Assembly: GCF_045032955.1 (NCBI RefSeq)
Contig: NZ_JBJFZU010000010.1
Span: 62,001-126,000 of the forward strand
Length of the DNA stretch: 64,000 nt
Direction of reading: 5' to 3'
From: Ornithinicoccus sp045032955
Lineage (GTDB): Bacteria; Actinomycetota; Actinomycetes; Actinomycetales; Dermatophilaceae
Numbering within the stretch: the first letter of the stretch is position 1; each line of letters starts with the position of its first letter. Below are positions 25,913-33,573 of this stretch, piece by piece. The notes under the pieces are model-generated. The model did no database searches and was not told where the DNA came from. It saw only the letters and a program-made list of their open reading frames with translations. A program made the position numbers and the translations under genes.

Positions 25913-28017
25913 CGGAGGCACCTGACCCCGACGCCCTGCTGGCCGGGCTGGACCCCGAGCAGCGTGAGGTGGCCTCCGCCCCGCTCGGGCCGATGGTGGT
26001 GCTCGCCGGGGCCGGCACCGGCAAGACCCGTGCCATCACCCACCGGATCGCTTACGGCGTCGCCAGCGGCGCCTACCCGCCCGGTCGGGTCCTCGCCGTG
26101 ACCTTCACCTCCCGGGCCGCCGGGGAGATGCGCACCCGGTTGCGGCAGCTCGGCGTCAGCGGCGTGCAGGCACGGACCTTCCACGCCGCGGCACTGCGCC
26201 AGCTGCAGTTCTTCTGGCCGCAGGCCGTCGGCGGCCCCCCGCCGACGGTGATCGCGGCGAAGGTCCCCGCGGTGGTGGAGGCCGGGGGACGGCTCCGGCT
26301 GCGGCTGGACCGCGCCGCGTTGCGGGACGTGGCCGCCGAGATCGAGTGGTCCAAGGTCTCGATGCTGACCGCCGCCACCTACCCGGCCCGGGCCAGGGCG
26401 CTGGGGCGCTCCGTCGCCGACCTGGACCCGAGCGCGATGGGCCGGCTGATCGAGACCTACCACGAGGTCTGCGCGGAGCGGCACGTCATCGACTTCGAGG
26501 ACGTGCTGCTGCTGACCGTGGGGATGCTCGACCAGCACCCGCAGGTCGCCGCGACCATCCACCAGCAGTACCGGCACTTCGTCGTCGACGAGTACCAGGA
26601 CGTGAACCCGTTGCAGCAGCACCTGCTCGAGCTGTGGCTGGGCGAGCGGAGCGACCTCTGCGTGGTCGGCGACCCGGCCCAGTCCATCTACTCCTTCACC
26701 GGGGCCTCGGCCGACCACCTCCTCGGTGTCACCGCCCGGTACCCGGATGCACGCACCGTGCGGCTGGTGCGCAACTACCGCAGCACCCCCCAGGTGGTCC
26801 ACCTGGCGAACCTGGTCCTGGGGGCGGCCCCGGGCGCCGGGGGACCCGGCACCACCGCGGGCGCGCCGCTGGTGGCCCAGTCCGAGGACGGACCGGCCCC
26901 GGCGCTGGCCGCCTGTGCCGACGACGAGGCCGAGGCCGCCGGCGTGGCGCAGGGGGTGGCGCGGCTGCTGGCCGAGGGCGTGGAGCCGAGCGAGGTCGCG
27001 GTGCTCTTCCGCACCAACGGGCAGTCGGAGGTGATCGAGAGCGCGCTGGCCGGTGCCGGGATCCCCTACCTGGTGCGCGGCGGGGAACGGTTCTTCTCGC
27101 GGGCCGAGGTCCGCAACGCGGTGGTGCTGCTGCGGGGCGCCGTCCGTTCGGACGACGGGTCCGCGCCGCTGGGGGACCTGACCCGGGACGTGCTCTCCGG
27201 CGCCGGGTGGGCCCCTGACCCGCCCGCCGGCGCCGGTGCCGTGCGCGAGCGGTGGGAGAGCCTGCAGGCACTCGCCTCGCTGGCCGACGGCCTGGCTCGC
27301 GAGTCACCCCAGGCACGGATGGGCGACCTCGTCGTCGAGCTGGACCGACGCTCCAAGGAGCAGCACGCTCCGACGGTGCAGGGGATCACGCTGGCGTCGC
27401 TGCATGCCGCGAAGGGGCTGGAGTGGAAGGCGGTCTTCCTGGTCGGGTGCAGCGAGGGCCTGCTGCCGATCACCCTGGCGGACACCCCCGCGCGGGTCGA
27501 GGAGGAGCGTCGGCTGCTGTATGTCGGGATCACCCGGGCGCAGCAGCACCTGTTCCTGAGCTGGGCCGGTGCCCGTAGCCCCGGTGGCCGGCAGAGCCGG
27601 TCCGTCTCCCGCTTCCTGGCACCGGCGAGCGCGGTGCTCGGCGGGGAGGCCGTCGAGGCGGGACGCCCGGCCAGGTCGGCCAGGCGGTCGACCCGCTCAG
27701 GTCCCCGCCCGCCGCGGACCTGCCGCACCTGCGGTGCCATCCTCACCGGTGCGGCCGAGCGCAAGATGGGGCGCTGCGCGACGTGCCCGGCGACCTATGA
27801 CGAGGCGGTCTTCGAGCGGCTTCGTGAGTGGCGACGGCACCAGGCCCAGCAGGCCGGGCTGCCCGCCTTCGTCGTCTTCACCGACGCCACCCTCATCGCG
27901 ATCGCCGAGAGCACCCCGGGGGACCGGGTCGCCCTGCAGCAGATCTCCGGGGTCGGCGCCCGCAAGCTGGAGATGTACGGCGACGCGGTGCTGCAGATCC
28001 TGCACCAAGACGGCTGA
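25909..28017 (+). CDS. uvrD2: ATP-dependent DNA helicase UvrD2
   Basis: A 702-residue superfamily 1 3'-5' helicase. Motifs: Walker A VLAGAGTGKTRAIT, TFTSRAAGEMRTRL, VVDEYQDVNPLQ, GDPAQSIYSFTGAS, SLHAAKGLEWKAVF and LYVGITRAQQHLFL. The C-terminus shows the UvrD2 signature: a four-Cys zinc motif (CRTCGAILTG, then GRCATCPATYDE) tethered to an HRDC domain (AFVVFTDATLIAIAESTP to QQISGVGARKLEMYG). The GTG at 25909 overlaps the nudC stop, so the pair is translationally coupled. The same nudC-uvrD2 order is known in mycobacteria. Confidence 0.95.
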   Translation: MTEAPDPDALLAGLDPEQREVASAPLGPMVVLAGAGTGKTRAITHRIAYGVASGAYPPGRVLAVTFTSRAAGEMRTRLRQLGVSGVQARTFHAAALRQLQFFWPQAVGGPPPTVIAAKVPAVVEAGGRLRLRLDRAALRDVAAEIEWSKVSMLTAATYPARARALGRSVADLDPSAMGRLIETYHEVCAERHVIDFEDVLLLTVGMLDQHPQVAATIHQQYRHFVVDEYQDVNPLQQHLLELWLGERSDLCVVGDPAQSIYSFTGASADHLLGVTARYPDARTVRLVRNYRSTPQVVHLANLVLGAAPGAGGPGTTAGAPLVAQSEDGPAPALAACADDEAEAAGVAQGVARLLAEGVEPSEVAVLFRTNGQSEVIESALAGAGIPYLVRGGERFFSRAEVRNAVVLLRGAVRSDDGSAPLGDLTRDVLSGAGWAPDPPAGAGAVRERWESLQALASLADGLARESPQARMGDLVVELDRRSKEQHAPTVQGITLASLHAAKGLEWKAVFLVGCSEGLLPITLADTPARVEEERRLLYVGITRAQQHLFLSWAGARSPGGRQSRSVSRFLAPASAVLGGEAVEAGRPARSARRSTRSGPRPPRTCRTCGAILTGAAERKMGRCATCPATYDEAVFERLREWRRHQAQQAGLPAFVVFTDATLIAIAESTPGDRVALQQISGVGARKLEMYGDAVLQILHQDG

Positions 28018-28064
28018 CGACCCCGTCGGTGGGCCCGTCGACGAGGTCGTGAGGAGCACCGTGG

Positions 28065-28103
28065 AAAAAGTCGTTGCGGCTTCTCGAGGAGTGCGCCTAG
28101 AGT
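28065..28103 (+). promoter_or_regulatory. Predicted whiB7 promoter with upstream A-tract (WhiB7 autoregulation type)
   Basis: An A5 tract (28065-28069) lies 4 nt upstream of a -35 TTGCGG (28074-28079). An 18-nt spacer separates it from a -10 TAGAGT (28098-28103), predicting transcription from about 28110. WhiB7 is known to bind SigA and an AT-rich box just upstream of the -35. In this very GC-rich intergenic region the layout fits autoregulation. Assigned by eye. Confidence 0.65.
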
Positions 28104-28167
28104 GTTCCTCGTCCAGCCCGCGGCTCATGGCCCGGGGTCGAGCGCAGACGAGAGGAGGGTGGAAACG

Positions 28168-28374
28168 ATGAAGACCATGATCGTCACCGGCGGCATCGCC
28201 CGTCTCCCGAGGTTCACCACGTCCACCCTCCGTGCCTTCCGCCCCCGTGCGGTCGGCGCGTACGAGGACGCGGTGGCTCCGCGCCCGGCCCTTTTCGAGG
28301 TCGGCGCTCCGGGGACCGGCACCGTGCCGTCCTCCGACCCCCTCCCTGGCCTGAGCTCTGCCCGGACACCCTAG
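28168..28374 (+). CDS. Leader ORF (68 aa) in the whiB7 5' region
   Basis: An ATG at 28168 is preceded by GAGGAGGGTGG, a very strong Shine-Dalgarno, and runs to TAG at 28374. The peptide starts MKTMIVTGGIARLPRFTTS and is rich in Arg, Pro and Thr. It lies wholly inside the leader between the predicted whiB7 promoter and the attenuator hairpin, which begins 20 nt after its stop. whiB7 genes in Mycobacterium and Streptomyces are controlled by upstream ORF translation coupled to premature termination. This ORF is the natural sensor candidate. Codons in its middle (28263-28273) could pair with the terminator arm. The peptide itself may have no function. Confidence 0.6.
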   Translation: MKTMIVTGGIARLPRFTTSTLRAFRPRAVGAYEDAVAPRPALFEVGAPGTGTVPSSDPLPGLSSARTP

Positions 28375-28394
28375 AAGGCACCACCTTCCTGTTC

Positions 28395-28428
28395 CGGCCG
28401 CGAGTCCTCGCCAGAGGATCCGCGGCCG
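28395..28428 (+). terminator. Attenuator hairpin upstream of whiB7
   Basis: CGGCCGCG (28395-28402) pairs with CGCGGCCG (28421-28428). An inner TCCTC/GAGGA extension is separated by an A-C mismatch and a G-T wobble, with a GCCA loop, and TTCTGCT follows. It sits after the leader ORF and before whiB7. It can be disrupted by pairing of 28398-28410 with 28263-28273. Confidence 0.7.
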
Positions 28429-28559
28429 TTCTGCTGCCCAGCCGGTGCCTCCGGCGGCACGGTTCGTCCCCGGGTCCCTCCATCTCCGACGACGAGGCGA
28501 CCGCCATGACGACACCGGCCCAAGACCCGCAGCAGCACCGACATCAGGAAGGATCCGCA

Positions 28560-28868
28560 GTGCTTCCCGCAGCCGACCGGCAGCACCGACCCGACGACCG
28601 GCACGCTCCCCTGGGGCTGGTGCCGCCCAGAGCCGCCCTGCCCTGCCACGAGCACCCCGCCGACCTCTGGTTCGCCGAGCTCCCCGCGGAGGTCGAGCAC
28701 GCCAAGGAGCTGTGCGGCCCGTGCCCGCTGCGGGAGCAGTGCCTCGCCGGAGCCCTTGAACGCGCCGAGCCCTGGGGAGTCTGGGGAGGTCAGCTCCTGC
28801 TGCAGGGCCGGGTGATGGCCCGCAAGCGGCCGCGCGGACGCCCTCGCAAGGACGAGGTGGCCGCCTGA
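28560..28868 (+). CDS. whiB7: WhiB7 transcriptional regulator of intrinsic antibiotic resistance
   Basis: A 102-residue WhiB protein. The Fe-S cysteines are in ALPCHEH and KELCGPCPLREQC (C, CxxC, C), followed by the SigA-binding turn EPWGVWGGQ. The C-terminal AT-hook KRPRGRPRK is specific to WhiB7. It activates resistance genes when ribosomes are inhibited. The GTG at 28560 is preferred because AGGAAGGA lies 6 nt upstream; the in-frame ATG at 28506 would add 18 unconserved residues and has only a weak GAGG. The position after uvrD2 matches mycobacteria. The long leader suggests control by attenuation plus autoactivation. Confidence 0.93.
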   Translation: MLPAADRQHRPDDRHAPLGLVPPRAALPCHEHPADLWFAELPAEVEHAKELCGPCPLREQCLAGALERAEPWGVWGGQLLLQGRVMARKRPRGRPRKDEVAA

Positions 28869-28908
28869 GGGTGGCGACGGTGACGTCGGCGAGGAGGGCT
28901 GATCCCGC

Positions 28909-29649
28909 TCACCCACCTGTCCCCGGCCGGTGCCATGGACAGGTGGGGTGGGTGGGCCAGCGGCGTGTCACCACGTGCGGTGGGGCAGGACCGAGCTCGT
29001 GCGCGATCCCCAGGACGCGAGGGACGGGCGCGGCCACGAGCAGGACCACCAGCGCCGTGACGGCCGCGACGACAGGGGCCGTGTGCCGCGGCGGCAGGGG
29101 CGCCGTGAGCGGGTCGTCGAGCGCGGCCGCGAGCCCTGGCCAATCCCGGTCGCGGTCGTTGCGGTGCAGGTCGAGGCAGTGCAGGCAGGGTCCGTCCGGC
29201 TGCCCGGTCCAGGGCCCCACGACCACACGGCCCGTCTGTGGGAGGACCGGCAGCACCGACCGGCCCAGCAGCGTCGGGTGGCGTGCCGATCCGACGGGGA
29301 CCAGGTAAGGGCTGACGAGCACCACCGGCGCGCCCTCGTCCCCGGGGCCCAGACGGCGCAGCTCGCCGAGGTCGCGCACCGCGGTGACGTCCGGCGACGC
29401 GTGACCCAGCTCATCCGCCACCTGCCCGGTCCCGACCACCGTGAACCGGGTGGTGGTCGGGCCGGGCGGGGGTACCTGGGTGGTCCGCTCCAGCTGCCGC
29501 AGCAGCTGGGTCGCGGGGCCCTGCTGGTCCAGGGTGGGATCCCACCCGTCCACGACCCACGCCCCCGGGCCCACACCCACCTGGACGCGACCGTCGGGTC
29601 TGCGCAGCCAGGAGGGCCTGCCCGGCCCCGCCCCATCCGTAGGCGTCAT
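28909..29649 (-). CDS. ThiF/E1-like protein (cyclodehydratase-related), Rv3196-like
   Basis: A 246-residue protein. N-terminal beta-rich segment (VQVGVGPGAWVVDGWDPTLDQQGPATQLLRQLER), a Rossmann-like stretch (TRFTVVGTGQVADELGH), then VVVGPWTGQPDGPCLHCLDLHRNDRDRDWP, which resembles the zinc-binding region of E1-like and ThiF-type partner proteins of RiPP cyclodehydratases. A further Cys lies in TCPWH near the C-terminus. No ATP-binding E1 motif is apparent, so it is probably a degenerate, non-adenylating form. No precursor peptide or YcaO gene is nearby. The gene between whiB7 and a zincin-2 gene follows a conserved actinobacterial order. Confidence 0.65.
   Translation of the reverse strand: MTPTDGAGPGRPSWLRRPDGRVQVGVGPGAWVVDGWDPTLDQQGPATQLLRQLERTTQVPPPGPTTTRFTVVGTGQVADELGHASPDVTAVRDLGELRRLGPGDEGAPVVLVSPYLVPVGSARHPTLLGRSVLPVLPQTGRVVVGPWTGQPDGPCLHCLDLHRNDRDRDWPGLAAALDDPLTAPLPPRHTAPVVAAVTALVVLLVAAPVPRVLGIAHELGPAPPHVVTRRWPTHPTCPWHRPGTGG
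28912..28947 (+). terminator. Candidate whiB7 terminator inside convergent gene end
   Basis: CCCACCTGTCC (28912-28922) pairs perfectly with GGACAGGTGGG (28937-28947) around a 14-nt loop. It lies 44 nt past the whiB7 stop and within the last codons of the convergent ThiF-like gene. No T-run follows. Confidence 0.55.
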
Positions 29650-29711
29650 GGCCAGACACTGCCACGGGTGGTACCGCGGTGCCCAGGGTTGTCCACAGCG
29701 ACGCCGCGGGC

Positions 29712-31163
29712 TCAGGTCCTCGGGTCGTCACCGGCGTCGGTGCCGCCGTGGTCCTCCTCCGCTTCCCGGGTCGAGGACGGACCGGCCTCACCGCGCAGCA
29801 GCTGCTCGATGTCCGCGTCGGTGACCGTCAGGTCGACGTCGCCGCCACCGGCCCCGTGCCGTTGCACGTAGCCCAGCGGGTCGTCCAGGTCCGCACCGCT
29901 GGGGGCGACGTCGGGGTGTCCCCAGGCCTCGTCCCGTGCGTCGCGCCCGTGCTGCGACTCCAGCGCCGCCCACAGGTTGGCGGCGTCCCGCAGCCGACGG
30001 GGTCGCAGCTCCAGCCCGACCAGCGACGCGAACGTCCGCTGCGCCGGGCCGCCTGTGGCCCGGCGCCGACGCACCGCCTCGGACAACGCCTCGGCGTGCG
30101 GCAGGTGCGGCTCCACCGCCTGCGCGGCGACGACGTCGACCCACCCCTCGACGAGGGCCAGCAGGGTTTCCAGCCGGGTGAGCGCCGCCTGCTGGGCAGG
30201 GCTGGGCTCAGGGGAGAAGAGGCTGTCGCCCAGGGCGTCCTGCAAGGACTCCGGGTCCTGGGGGTCCGCCTGCCGGACGGCCTCCTCGATGCCCTCGGTG
30301 TTGATCCGGATGTCCCGCGCGTAGTCCTCCACCGCGGTCAGCAGCTGCGGGCCCAGCCAGGCCACGGCGGCGAAGAGCCGCACCCTGGCCGCCTCACGCA
30401 CCGCCAGGTAGAGATGGACCTCGCCGCCGTCCACCTCCAGGCCCTCGGCGAAGGCGGCGACGTTGGCCGGCAGGATCGCGACCGACTCGTCGCCCATGAT
30501 CGGCAGCCCCACCTCGGTGCCGGAGATCACGTCCCCGGCCAGGGTGCCGACAGCCTGTCCGACCTGACCGCCGAACATGCTCGCGGACATCCGGCGGACC
30601 ATCGGCTCCATCTGCCCCATCATCGCGGCGGGGTTCATCCCGGGCGGCAGCCCGGGGATGGCGGGCGCACCGTCCTCGCCCAGCTGGGAGAGCTGCTGCT
30701 GCATGGCCGACGTCATCGCGGCCTGCAGGCCCTCCGCCACCGGTGTCGTCAGGCGCTCCCAGAGCGGGAGCGTCCGCTCCACCCACTCCGCACGGCTGAG
30801 GGCGATCCCGCTCCCGTCGGGGCGGGGCATCTCGGTCACCTGGTCGAGCCAGAGAGTGGCGACCTGCACCACCTGGTCGACGTCGCGGCGGGTGGCCTCC
30901 GTGATCGAGGAGTCCCCCTCCTGGGCGACGAGCTGCCGGGCGACGTCGTGCGCGAGCTCGGAGTTCACCGGTCCGTCGTCGCCTCCGCCACCTCCCATCA
31001 GCATCTCCATCTGGGACCGCATCTGTGCGACCTGGTCGGCATCGATGTCACCCAGCCCCATCGACTCCAGGGCGTCACGCAGCTGGGGTGGGACCGGGCC
31101 GCCGAAGATGGCCTCCAGGGGGTCCGGCTCGTCGGGGCGCTCTGCTGGCTCGTGATCGGACAC
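29712..31163 (-). CDS. Zincin-2 (DUF2342) family putative metalloprotease
   Basis: A 483-residue protein of the actinobacterial putative hydrolase/zincin-2 family (Rv3195-like). Family landmarks: N-terminal DPLEAIFGGPVPPQLRDALESMG, a Met/Gly-rich loop, SASMFGGQVGQAVGTLAGDVISGTEVGLP, LPANVAAFAEGL, and the core helix VHLYLAVREAARVRLFAAVAWLGPQLL. The expected HExxH metal site in that helix reads RExxR (residues 256-260), so the protein may not bind zinc in the standard way. The acidic tail is probably disordered. It is divergent from moaE and YlbL, the same neighbourhood as in mycobacteria. Catalytic activity is not established. Confidence 0.78.
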   Translation of the reverse strand: MSDHEPAERPDEPDPLEAIFGGPVPPQLRDALESMGLGDIDADQVAQMRSQMEMLMGGGGGDDGPVNSELAHDVARQLVAQEGDSSITEATRRDVDQVVQVATLWLDQVTEMPRPDGSGIALSRAEWVERTLPLWERLTTPVAEGLQAAMTSAMQQQLSQLGEDGAPAIPGLPPGMNPAAMMGQMEPMVRRMSASMFGGQVGQAVGTLAGDVISGTEVGLPIMGDESVAILPANVAAFAEGLEVDGGEVHLYLAVREAARVRLFAAVAWLGPQLLTAVEDYARDIRINTEGIEEAVRQADPQDPESLQDALGDSLFSPEPSPAQQAALTRLETLLALVEGWVDVVAAQAVEPHLPHAEALSEAVRRRRATGGPAQRTFASLVGLELRPRRLRDAANLWAALESQHGRDARDEAWGHPDVAPSGADLDDPLGYVQRHGAGGGDVDLTVTDADIEQLLRGEAGPSSTREAEEDHGGTDAGDDPRT

Positions 31164-31359
31164 GTGCGGTTCCTCCTCGGGTCAGGTGCTCGACCACCAG
31201 CCTGCCACTGCTGGGACGACACCGTGCGCGGTGCCGTCCCGACCGATGGTCCTGCAGTGTCCAACACCGCGCGGCCCGTGGGAGTTCCGCCCGCGAACCT
31301 GTTCCTGCGGGGCCGCGGCGCACAGCGGCCTCCCAGCCGGGATCAGGCATGATGGCCGC

Positions 31360-31788
31360 GTGAGCCAGCACCAGTCGATCGTCGTGGACGTCCGGGACCT
31401 CCCGCTGTCCGTGGACGAGGCGCTGCGCGAGGTCCGGCACCCCCGGGCCGGGGCGGTCAGCCTCTTCGTGGGGACCGTGCGCGAGCACGACGAGGGTCGC
31501 GAGGGAGTGACCCGCCTGGACTACTCCGCGCACCCCGGGGCCGTCGACCGGGTGCAGGCGCTGGTGGACGAGGTGGCCGGTCGACCCCAGGTGCACGGGG
31601 TGTACGCCGTGCACCGGGTGGGCACGCTCGAGGTCGGTGACCTGGCCGTCGTGTGTGCCGTCGCCGCCGAGCACCGAGCCGAGGCCTTCGACGGCTGTCG
31701 GCACCTGATCGAGGAGCTCAAGTCCACCGTGCCCATCTGGAAGCGTCAGCAGTTCGAGGCAGGGGAGCACGAGTGGGTGGGTCTGTGA
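31360..31788 (+). CDS. moaE: Molybdopterin synthase catalytic subunit MoaE
   Basis: A 142-residue protein converting cyclic pyranopterin monophosphate to molybdopterin together with MoaD. Visible features: GAVSLFVGTVREHDEGREGVTRLDYSAH, VYAVHRVGTLEVGDLAVVCAVAAEHR, FDGCRHLIEELKSTVPIWKRQQF with the catalytic Lys in PIWKR. GTG start at 31360; CATGAT 6 nt upstream could be a -10 for a leaderless transcript. No moaD or other molybdenum cofactor gene is in this window. Its stop overlaps the YlbL gene start (GTGA), so the two are coupled. Confidence 0.92.
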   Translation: MSQHQSIVVDVRDLPLSVDEALREVRHPRAGAVSLFVGTVREHDEGREGVTRLDYSAHPGAVDRVQALVDEVAGRPQVHGVYAVHRVGTLEVGDLAVVCAVAAEHRAEAFDGCRHLIEELKSTVPIWKRQQFEAGEHEWVGL

Positions 31789-32948
31789 GCGGGCAAGAAG
31801 CGGAGCCCACGGCCGCGAGGGCACCCGGCCGCTCGCATTCCGGCCCACCGCATACCCGGGTGGGTCGCCGCGCCACCGTGCTGCTCAGCGTGGTGGCCAC
31901 CGGTGTGCTCGCCGGCTCGCTGCTGAACCTGGTGGAGGTGGACAGGGTGGTCTACGTGCCCGGTCCGGTCTACGACACCCTGGGCGAGATCAACGGCACC
32001 AGCGTGGTCAGCGTCGACGAGCAGCTCGAGAACTTCGACACCGACGGACACCTCTTCTTCACCACCATCCGGCTGCGGGGCGGCCCGGGGGACCCGTTGA
32101 GCGCCTGGGAGTGGCTGCGCGCCGAGCTGGACGGCTCCGCCACCGTGGTGCCGCGCGAGGACGTCTTCCCCGACGACGTGACCGCCGACCAGGTGCGGGA
32201 GCAGAACACCGAGCTGATGCTGCACTCGCAGGACGACGCCGCGGTGGTGGCGCTGCGCGCCACCGGCCTGGAGATCGAGGAGCAGGTGGTGGTGGCCCAG
32301 GTCATCGTCGACGCCCCGGCCGACGGGGTGCTGCGCGTCGAGGACCAGATCCTCCGGGTGGCCGGGCAGGACGTCACCGACGCGGAGGCGGTGCGGGAGC
32401 AGATCCAGGAGGTCACGCCCGGCACGAGCGTGCCGATGACCCTGGTGCGTGACGGTGAGGAGGTGACCCTCGAGGTCCCCACCGTCGAGGACGAGGAGAC
32501 CGGACGCACCATCGTCGGGGTCTACCTGGCCCCGGTGTACGACAACCCCTACGAGGTCACCATCGACGCCGGGAACGTCGGCGGGCCGAGCGCCGGGCTG
32601 ATGTTCTCGCTCGCGGTCTACGACGAGATCACCCCCGGGGCGATGACCGAGGGCCTGTCCGTCGCCGGCACGGGCACTATCACCGGCAATGGTGACGTCG
32701 GCGGGATCGGCGGGATCACCCAGAAGATGTATGCCGCCCGGGAGGCCGACGCCGCCCTGTTCCTCGCGCCGGCCAGCAACTGCACGGAGGTGGCCGGTGC
32801 CGAGCCGGACGGGCTGACGGTGGTGCCGGTGGCGACCTTCGACGAGGCCGTGCAGACGGTGGAGACCCTCACCGCGGACCCGGACGCCGATCCGGCGGAG
32901 CTGGACCTGCGCACCTGCGCCGAGGTCCTCGCGGAGGGGAACGGCTGA
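31785..32948 (+). CDS. YlbL-type membrane-anchored PDZ/Lon-like serine protease
   Basis: A 387-residue protein. After a short cytosolic N-terminus comes one transmembrane helix (ATVLLSVVATGVLAGSLLNLV), a PDZ domain (ADGVLRVEDQILRVAGQDVTDAEAV) and a Lon/S16 protease domain. The catalytic Ser is in GGPSAGLMFSLAVYD, and Lys is in GGIGGITQKMYAA, followed by ALFLAPASNCTEV. The protease domain faces outside the membrane and probably cuts membrane or secreted substrates; the target is unknown. It corresponds to mycobacterial Rv3194c. GTG start overlaps the moaE stop, while an in-frame GTG at 31773 is an alternative. Convergent with the PPA1309 gene (2-nt gap). Confidence 0.9.
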   Translation: MSGQEAEPTAARAPGRSHSGPPHTRVGRRATVLLSVVATGVLAGSLLNLVEVDRVVYVPGPVYDTLGEINGTSVVSVDEQLENFDTDGHLFFTTIRLRGGPGDPLSAWEWLRAELDGSATVVPREDVFPDDVTADQVREQNTELMLHSQDDAAVVALRATGLEIEEQVVVAQVIVDAPADGVLRVEDQILRVAGQDVTDAEAVREQIQEVTPGTSVPMTLVRDGEEVTLEVPTVEDEETGRTIVGVYLAPVYDNPYEVTIDAGNVGGPSAGLMFSLAVYDEITPGAMTEGLSVAGTGTITGNGDVGGIGGITQKMYAAREADAALFLAPASNCTEVAGAEPDGLTVVPVATFDEAVQTVETLTADPDADPAELDLRTCAEVLAEGNG

Positions 32949-32950
32949 CG

Positions 32951-33517
32951 CTACCGGGCGTCGTCCACCAGGGTCATCGCCAGCGCGTGCGTCAGCCCCG
33001 GTGCGAGGTCCTCGCCGACCGCGACCGCGTCGTCGGAGTCGTGGTCGCGCTGGCGCAGCAGGCAGGTCCGGGTGCCGTCGCGCAGGCAGGCGGCCAGCAG
33101 CCGCACGTCCTTGCGCGCGGGGTGCGCCATCAGGGTGTCGGTGGCCTCCTGACGGTCGGTGGGAAGGTCGCGCTCCGCCTCCGGCGGGACCACGATCCGC
33201 TCGATGGCCAACGCCACGCCTTCCACGTCCTCCGGCCAGGCGATCCGACCGAGCAGCGACTCCAGGTCGGTGGTCGGGGGGAGACGCTCCTGCTCGACGG
33301 CGGTGAAGCCGTCGTCCTCCGGGGCGGTGAGCTGCTCGGCCAGCGCCGGCTCGCGGTCGCGCAGCAGTCCGGTGCGGACGAGGGCGAAGAGTCGCGGCGG
33401 CTGGTCCCACCCCCCGCGGGCGACGTGCTGCTCGGTGTCGACGGCAGCCCGCAGCAGCGGGCCGGGGCCGGGGGTGTCGGCGGAGGACGGGGTGGTGTCG
33501 ATCGGTGGCACCCCCAC
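32951..33517 (-). CDS. PPA1309 family protein
   Basis: A 188-residue soluble protein resembling the actinobacterial PPA1309 family. Core: LLRAAVDTEQHVARGGWDQPPRLFALVRT, DLESLLGRIAWPEDVEGVALAIERIVVPPEAE, and RQEATDTLMAHPARKDVRLLAACLRDGTRTCLLRQR. Function unknown; the family is nearly always placed next to UPF0182, as here (divergent, 56 nt). The start is a GTG at 33517; a second in-frame GTG two codons later is equally possible. No membrane segment or signal peptide is seen. Confidence 0.85.
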   Translation of the reverse strand: MGVPPIDTTPSSADTPGPGPLLRAAVDTEQHVARGGWDQPPRLFALVRTGLLRDREPALAEQLTAPEDDGFTAVEQERLPPTTDLESLLGRIAWPEDVEGVALAIERIVVPPEAERDLPTDRQEATDTLMAHPARKDVRLLAACLRDGTRTCLLRQRDHDSDDAVAVGEDLAPGLTHALAMTLVDDAR

Positions 33518-33573
33518 ATGGTCGCACCGGACGCGCGTCCGCGACGACCCTGGCCGCCGGTTAGGCTGGAGCG

